From NCBI GenBank assembly GCA_936432065.2, contig OW386291.2, positions 26,327,821 to 26,391,820 on the forward strand: a DNA stretch of 64,000 nt. Direction: 5' to 3'. The notes under the pieces were generated by a model. The model searched no databases, was not told where the DNA came from, and saw only the letters and a list, made by a program, of their open reading frames with translations. Shown here one piece after another: positions 58,386 to 64,000 of this stretch (positions are counted from its first letter, which is position 1; the number at the start of each line of letters is the position of its first letter). The position numbers and the translations under genes are program-made. The stretch comes from Rutpela maculata. Taxonomy: Eukaryota > Arthropoda > Insecta > Coleoptera > Cerambycidae.

Positions 58386-60652
58386 ATGGATGTGCTTGTA
58401 TTGTGGAAAGACGGTACAAAAAATGTAGTTTCATCAAAAGAACTTATGTTTCGCGGCAGCATTAAAATTAGAAAACAAATGAAAATGTTGTACAAGAATC
58501 TGTGGTACAGTGGGAAAGTAATATAGACTGAATATGATGTAATCATAAATGATGAACACTCTGATTCATCCGAGGAGTTACCATTGTCACTAGTCAAAAC
58601 AAAAATGTTAAAGCAAAAAGAAAGTTATTCCTCAGACGACGAGCTGCCATTAGCTGAAATAAAGGCTAAATTAATAAACCAAGCAGCACAAGTGGAACCG
58701 AATATTATAATAAGTAATCACGAATGTTATGACTCAGATGCGGATCCTCCCTACAATGTAAATTGCGAATATTATAGATGTAAAATTGAGGTGTTTAGTT
58801 CATGCCACCGTTGTTGGATCCTGTTATGTTATGACCATTTTATGAATAATCTTAATTGTGACAATCATGGAAACAAAAGAAAAAGGACAACAAAAACTAG
58901 GAAAATCACTACTGCAAACATCAGCCTCCAACCTGAACATCACAAAGTGGAAGGAAGTGAGAAAGAAGGAGATCGAAGAATAAAGGTCCGCCTTAATAAG
59001 CAAAAATTAGCTAAATCCTTGAGAAATGCTGGAAAAGAATATGTAACAGTGAAGGGGAAGAAAATTGTTCCTTGTAGGAACATAAAGCCGAGATGTAATG
59101 GTGAAACTTGCAAAAAACGAGAACGTCTTTGTTCTACAATTGAGGATTCTCACAGGCGTGAACTCTTTGATGGATATTATGCATTGGCAAATGTAAATCG
59201 TCAACGTGAATTTATAGTGCACCATACAGAAATTACAGACACAAAGCAAAAGACATCAAAAGTGAAATGTCGCGTAGACAAAAAACTCTTCGTTATTACT
59301 TTTCGATTAATAACAAACATGTTCCTGTCTGTAAAACTTTTTTTTTAAATACGCTGGGCATTTCAGAACGTGTGGTGAGGACTGCAATGGAAAAAGTAAA
59401 TGAAATAAGTGTTGTTGAATTGGACAAAAGCTGAAGCTATTATTCATAGAGATAAAATGATTCGTGATGAAATAGAGCAACATATAGACAGGTTTCCCAA
59501 GATGGAATCCCACTATTGTGGAAAGAGTTCTAGTAGGGAATATCTACACCCAGATCTCTCACTTTCCAAAATGTATTACCTGTATTTAGAGTTACAGCCG
59601 GAAGATCATTACAACCCAAATTTTTCTACTTATCAAAGAGTCTTCCAAACAAAAAATGTATCATTTCACACTCCTAAAAAAGACCAATGCTCTATTATGT
59701 ATGTCATATAAAAATGGAGATGCTATCCAAAAACAGAAATAAAAAAAATTTGATAATCACATTGCAAACAAAAATGCCGTTAGAAAAATGAAAAACAATT
59801 GTAAAATTAAAGGTGCTAGTGAAAAAACATTTTTATGTGCGTCTTTTGATTTGCAACAAATAATATATCTGCCAATTACAAATGAAAGTGCAGTCTTTTA
59901 TAAAAAATATTTAGCAGTGTTCAACTTCACATTTTACAATATTTCAGCAAAGACTGCTTCTGTTATAGCTGGTACGAAAGTCATAGTAAAAGAGGTGCCT
60001 CAGAAATTGCAACGTGTGTTCATAACGCTTTACTAAGTTATGATTCCAAAGGGTTTAAGGTAATTTCATTGTATTCAAAATAAAAATAGAATCATGGCTA
60101 CAATGCTACTGCATACAGTTCTCCACAGTGTAAACATAGATGAAATTACTTTGAGATTTTTTGAGCCTTACCATGGACAGAACGAAGGTGATTCTGTCCA
60201 TAGTGCAATTTCTTATGCAGTTAAACATGCTGGCAATCTGTTTGTACCGTCCCAGCTTTATCCAATCTTTAAACTAGCTCGGAAGTAGCAGCCGTACATT
60301 GTTTGCAGACTTGGATTTTAAGTCATTGTCGAGAAGGTTGCGCATCTTAAGTGTAAAAAGAACAGAAACTGGAGAATCATTCAAGTGGCCTGACATTACG
60401 GAATTCAAAGTGTCCAAACATTCTCCACAGCAAAAATTTTTAAGACAAGTCATCTTGAAAAAGACTACAAATCATTGTCTTTGAAATGGCTTAAAATGGA
60501 TCTTAAAAAAGTATTCCCCAAAAAGTTGAATCCCCATGCTATTAAAATTCCAGCAGATAAATACTCGAGTTTGCAATCACTGTGTGTTGGAGACACTCCA
60601 GTTATCAGGCTTCAGGAGCATAAACTTTTTTATTGTTCCCTACCCCATTAAG
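58386..60652 (+). pseudogene. Decayed transposase of the 3184 bp element
   Basis: I start at the ATG at 58386 (MDVLVLWKDGTKNVVSSKEL), the typical start of this family. A stop at 58524 interrupts an otherwise continuous frame. It then runs to 59348: an acidic SDSSEELPL stretch, a Cys/His cluster at 58715-58860 (CYDSDADPPYNVNCEYYRCK, CHRCWILLCYDHF), and a basic region RLNKQKLAKSLRNAGKEYVT. A shift at the T-run near 59340 follows. Next: 59409-59711 (ESHYCGKSSSREYL, FHTPKKDQC), 59788-60036 (CASFDLQQIIYLPITNES, probable catalytic D) and 60094-60288 (FFEPYHGQNEGDSVHSAISY, probable catalytic E region). The last pieces end near 60652. The expected second acidic motif ('SD-C-GQN-N') is missing near 60085. 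At least five breaks. Confidence 0.8.
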
Positions 60653-61156
60653 CTTTGTGTTAGGGAAGTACACAAATATATTATTCGTGACTCCTTATTT
60701 TTACTTTGACTTTGATTTTGTTTCGTTATCTTTAACAAGAAGCAATCATTACTTTGGAACTATACAATGTTATTGGTGTTTAAAAAAAAATGGCTATGTT
60801 TATAGATATTTAGAGGACAATATATTGTTAATTTTTTTAGAATAAGAAAAATTCGTTTAGTTCCATCATTAGTCGTACTTATCTTAACCTAACCTAACCC
60901 ATAATCTGAGGTTTAACAGACGTATGTCACATACACTAAAAATTTTTGGTCTCACAAATGGTCGTAACTTATTCTTTTTTTTTTAACTCAAAATCGCTGA
61001 TCCATATTGCACTACTCTCATGAAAAATTAGGAAAAGATAGTTTGTACTATTGTACAAATAACCTTAGTAACTTACTGTGTTTATAGTACTATATTGTTA
61101 ACCTAAATATTGCATTAAACTTTAATCGGCTCTCCTGTAAAATAGAAAAAATGAGA
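60653..61156 (+). other. 3' non-coding part of the 3184 bp element
   Basis: No recognised coding content. Contains CTTAACCTAACCTAACCC (60883-60900), too short to be a telomeric tract. Confidence 0.4.
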
Positions 61157-61538
61157 TACGTCACTTTGTAAGATTAACGACGAATTGTTCCTTCAAATCC
61201 TGGCACTTCACTGCACTGACGCAAAAAAACACTGGCAAAAATCGAGATGCCTTTGAAAGTCGTTTGGGTATAGATGGTGACTAATCCTAATTTTGTAGGG
61301 TTTGAATTTACTATTTTTTTAAGCAACGCAACGCAGTTGTTTTTGGGATTCCTAAATTTTCCTTTATTTCGCGAGACGACATATTAGGATTTTCTATTAC
61401 AATTTCTAAAACAACATTTTCTACAGCTTCTCTACCTGCTTCATTATATATTTTTGCTCCAGGTTTTAATGATCCAAACTCTTAAATTTTGTTGTAGCTT
61501 TTTGAATATTTTATGTCTGCTGTCTTTTTTCCGGACAT

Positions 61539-61595
61539 CTAAAAATATTGTTTAGGCGGCCCTTTTGGCACAAAGTTGTGCTATCTTTAACTTAC
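61539..61595 (-). other. Putative 57 bp intron in the mariner-like gene
   Basis: On the minus strand it begins GTAAGT and ends TATTTTTAG. It splits ELYFNR from CPEKRQ, normally one motif ('Y--R-P-RR'). Length and ends suit a minimal insect intron. It could instead be a chance small insertion. The DD41D gene at 27036 has no interruption here. Confidence 0.55.
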
Positions 61596-61696
61596 CTATT
61601 AAAATAAAGCTCGGAAGCTAAATTTGAATCTTCTCCGCATTCTATAAAACACTTAATCATAATATCATATTTTTCACCCTTACCAAATTGAACCAT

Positions 61697-62149
61697 TTTT
61701 AACAATGCTCACTCACAATTAACTCACAAATTAGTTTTTGACATTTACGATAATTTCTATATTCTTTTTCTTACCATGACCTTCTCAATAAATATGCATA
61801 GATGTCAATGGAAGACAATTCGAACATTTATTTTAGTTTAGTTTTTCCCATTTTTGGCAAAATTATTTTGTATTATAATATCACAAAATTCCATATCCTT
61901 CCAATAGGTTATGGGCCCAGATCACTCAGTGGTATTGTGCTGATAAGTATATTGTGTGGTGCATTGAAGTTATTACATTTAATACACCAGAATGACAAAA
62001 TCCCGATATATTCTTGGAAAGTTAAATAGCAGTTATTATTTTAACTGGCGATATAAAGTGAAGATGTTTTTGATATATAAGGGTGTTTGGCTTGTGATTA
62101 GTGAGTGTTTGGATTGATAATGATCAAAAGGCACATTCAACAATAACGG
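61697..62149. other. No recognised gene
   Basis: Probably includes the 5' end of the mariner-like element, but no terminal repeat was found. The 75-codon frame at 61802-62029 has no motif. Confidence 0.3.
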
Positions 62150-64000
62150 TGAATATATAAGATGTTCGGATTTAATATATTAGAACTTGTTCATGGAACA
62201 AATTGAAGGATATTGACGAGAAAGACATACCGAGTAATCGTGTTTATATTATAAGGCAGTTAATGTCGCGGAGACTGGAAGAAGGCGTTAATGTAAAGGG
62301 TCATGTAAACTATATCAACGAATTATTTCAAAAACTATTGGCGCTTGGTGCAGACATCAAACCGGAGTTTATTTTAGTGCGATATTGCTTGGATCATTAC
62401 CAAAAAGCTATGATGGACTAATAACTGCTTTGGAAGCTCGTAATGAATAGCTGACAGCGAATATAGTTTGTTCCAAGGTAATTGCAATATATCAACGCCG
62501 CACAGTGAAAAAGAAAGCTTTTTTTGGACAAAAATCTGCCTACAAGTCAAATCTTAATCAATTTCGATCTACCTTGGCTTAAAATGTAGGTTATTGGCTA
62601 CACTTTCAGAGTATACTGCCTAAATTGCAAACCCCGATTTCCTAACCTTAAAAAAATGTATCAAATATGAGAGTAATTACTTTTTTCTGTTTCTACAAGT
62701 CAAATCTTGATCAATTTTGACAATCCTGGGGTTCATAATTTAGGCAGTATATGCTGAAAGGGTAGCTAATAACCTGCATTTTAAGCCCAGGATTATCAAA
62801 ATTGATCAAGATTTGACTTGCAGAAATAGAAAAAAGTGATTACTCTCATATTTGATACATTTTTTGAGGTAAGGAAATCGGAGTTCAAAATTTAGGCAGT
62901 ATACACTGAAAGGGTAGCTAATAACCTGCATTTTAAGTCCAGGATTGTCAAAATCTATCAGGATTTGACTTGTAGAAATAGAAAAAAGTGAGTCATATTT
63001 GATAAATTTTTTGAGGTTAGGAAATCGGGGTTTGCAATTTAGGCAGTATACTCTGAGAAAGTGTAGCCAATAACCTACATTTTAAGCCAAGGTAGATCAA
63101 AATTGATTAAGATTTGACTTGTAGGCAGATTTTTGTCCAAAAAAAGGCTTTTTTTTCCACTGCGCGCCGTAAAGACAGAAATAAGGAAAATAAGGATGAA
63201 GTGGCGCTGAAATTAAACTCAGTGACAACAAAAAGAGAAATTTCTTGGTATTTTTGTAAAATGAAGGGACATTACAAGAAAAATTGCCCGAAATATCAGG
63301 AATGGCTAAAAAAGAAAACCGGTCAAAAATTGGAACAATAAAAGACGCATTTATCCGGAAACGATGGACAGACAATATTTATTCCTGACATCAACTGACA
63401 ACAGCGGTTGGATTTTTGATTCCGGAGCCATGTGTTACATTGTCGAAACAAAGGATAATTTCATTAAGTTTGATTTGAAACATATTGAAAAAGTGGAAGT
63501 TGCCAATGGTCAAGAAGTTATGGCAATCAGTATAGGCACAATACGGATTGATGGTCTGAATGGATTAAATAAGAAATCTTTGGTGCAAATTACTGGCGTG
63601 TTGCTTGTTCCAGTACAGGAGCTAAATTTCTGTGAAACAATCCAAAAATATAAGGTCAGTTTTGCTGAAAAACAATGTGAAATTAAGCTAAATGAAATGC
63701 AGATTGCTGTTGCCGACATGTTTGGCAATTTTTACAAATTAAGAGAGTCGCATAGGATATATACTGTCAACGAAGTTGAATGCATTCATTATTGACATAA
63801 AGTTTTAGGTCATAGGGATATTGAAGTCGTAAAAAGTTTGATTTCAAATAACCTGGTTAATGGCGTACATATTGCAGAATGCGGAAGCAAGTGTGAAATA
63901 GATAAGCATTGGGAAGTCTGTTTAGAAGGGAAGATAACGAGGCAAAAATTTCCAAAGAAGTCCAATGAAATAGATCGAAAGCTATAATTGCTTATATTAT
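62150..64000 (+). pseudogene. Copia-type LTR retrotransposon gag-pol remnant (runs off the window)
   Basis: Plus strand. Gag: 62203-62421, VYIIRQLMSRRLEEGVNVKG HVNYINELFQKL, then after a shift near 62380 GSLPKSYDGLITALEARNE, then a stop. After the insertion at 62501-63164 gag resumes with RRKDRNKENKDEVAL and a degenerate zinc knuckle FCKMKGHYKKNC (63254-63289; the first cysteine is W/Y). Protease: WIFDSGAMCYIV (63412-63447). Pre-integrase domain: HKVLGHRDIEVVKSLI (63796-63843) and CEIDKHWEVCLEGKITRQKF (63894-63953). The 5' end of gag and any LTR are missing; integrase and RT would lie beyond 64000. At least three stops or shifts. Confidence 0.88.
62501..63164. mobile_element. 664 bp inverted-repeat element inserted in Copia gag
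   Basis: Starts CACAGTGAAAAAGAAAGC and ends GGCTTTTTTTTCCACTGCG, its imperfect complement. CGCCG flanks both sides (62496-62500, 63165-63169), and removing one restores IYQRRKDRNKE in gag. The arms (62515-62720 and 62940-63155) pair through TCTGCCTACAAGTCAAATCT and its complement. Inside, a unit of about 170-200 bp with AATTTAGGCAGTATA and GGTAGCTAATAACCTGCATT is repeated. CAGTG-like ends with a short duplication suggest a hAT-like MITE; not certain. Confidence 0.88.

Larger units (their letters stand above)
57999..61182 (+). mobile_element. 3184 bp DNA transposon with 26 bp TIRs and AATT duplication (Sola-like?)
   Basis: The left end CGTCGTTAATCTTACAAAGT GACGTA is mirrored exactly at the right end (61157-61182). 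AATT flanks both sides (57995-57998, 61183-61186), and removing element plus one AATT restores the mariner reading frame. A long DDE-type transposase pseudogene fills the centre. Four-base duplications fit Sola transposons, and the protein style agrees, but the class is inference. A TTAA inside the TIR could mislead towards piggyBac; the restored host frame argues for AATT as the true site. Confidence 0.88.
57602..61696 (-). pseudogene. Mariner-like transposase gene, split by a 3.2 kb transposon
   Basis: Minus strand. The start at 61696 (MVQFGKGEKYDIMIKCFIEC) is followed by a 57 bp GT...AG segment (61595-61539) within the conserved 'NR-PE-R' motif. Then come IFKKLQQNLREFGSLKPGAK (with frame breaks) and MSSREIKENLGIPKTTALRC LK (second helix-turn-helix). 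The gene stops at 61183 and resumes at 57998 with IIWTDEAHISS (first catalytic D), FGFGVWCGFIGYQ, then HQHDGAPGHTSNERRNYLN (second D) and DWIG at 57630. The third D and the 3' end are lost. A different subfamily from the element at 26.4 kb. Across the insertion EGT and IIWTDEA join in frame once the 4 bp duplicate is removed. Confidence 0.85.

Noticed and set aside
60881..60900. Telomere-like CCTAACCTAACC
   Set aside because: Only two to three units, and insect telomeric repeats are TTAGG; consistent with chance.
57999..61182. piggyBac element with TTAA target site
   Set aside because: TTAA lies inside the inverted repeat; the flanking AATT restores the host reading frame, TTAA does not.
1..64000. 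CRISPR arrays, bacterial operons or phage genes
   Set aside because: No regularly spaced identical repeats; content is typical of animal transposons.

Overview
This AT-rich 64 kb window comes from an animal genome, most likely an insect. The retroelement types, mariner-like transposases with an insect-style DD41D spacing, a 5S-derived SINE-like repeat and short terminal-repeat elements all point that way. No host gene was recognised with confidence. The window reads as a graveyard of transposable elements, many inserted into one another. The species cannot be fixed from the sequence alone.

Layout. 0.5-1.4 kb: 3' part of a short non-LTR derivative ('family A'; more copies at 8.9-9.7, 10.75 and 16.0-16.8 kb). 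2.0-3.5 kb: decayed reverse transcriptase (RT). 5.4-7.8 kb: large foldback element carrying a nested 735 bp element with an 8 bp target duplication. 9.8-10.5 kb: a MITE. 11.7-14.0 kb (+) and 14.5-15.8 kb (-): two decayed non-LTR retroelements; the first holds a perfect 50 bp palindrome and a 42 nt in-frame insertion. 17.2-18.8 and 19.5-22.3 kb: two more foldback elements with internal tandem repeats. 23.4-25.1 kb: non-LTR remnant with an RNase H region. 25.2-29.9 kb: a nest of elements, the youngest being a DD41D mariner-like transposon with terminal inverted repeats of nearly 0.5 kb. 30.2-30.6 kb: a 5S rRNA-derived SINE-like repeat.

31-35 kb holds little that I can name. 36.4-39.1 kb has tandem hairpins and more inverted-repeat elements. 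39.6-41.6 kb: decayed RTs. 42.5-46.4 kb: the best preserved retroelement, minus strand, with ORF1 (zinc finger) and ORF2 (endonuclease plus RT) broken by only two frameshifts. 46.6-48.0 kb: an RT remnant split by a 716 bp element that contains a tRNA-like stretch. 48.0-49.8 kb: a Penelope-like element (RT plus GIY-YIG). 50.4-50.7 kb: a cysteine-rich gene remnant. 51.0-53.5 kb: repeats and a MITE. 54.1-54.9 kb: a tyrosine recombinase remnant (DIRS- or Crypton-like). 55.7-56.6 kb: a foldback element. 57.6-61.7 kb: a second mariner-like transposase gene, split by a 3184 bp DNA transposon (Sola-like by inference) flanked by AATT. 62.2-64.0 kb: a Copia gag-pol remnant, split by a 664 bp inverted-repeat element, running off the window edge.

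The elements do not form a pathway; their relation is stratigraphic. Uninterrupted matches across insertion points (restored reading frame or a second uninterrupted copy) give relative ages. The mariner at 26.4 kb is younger than the tRNA-containing repeat it sits in, which is younger than the foldback repeat around that.
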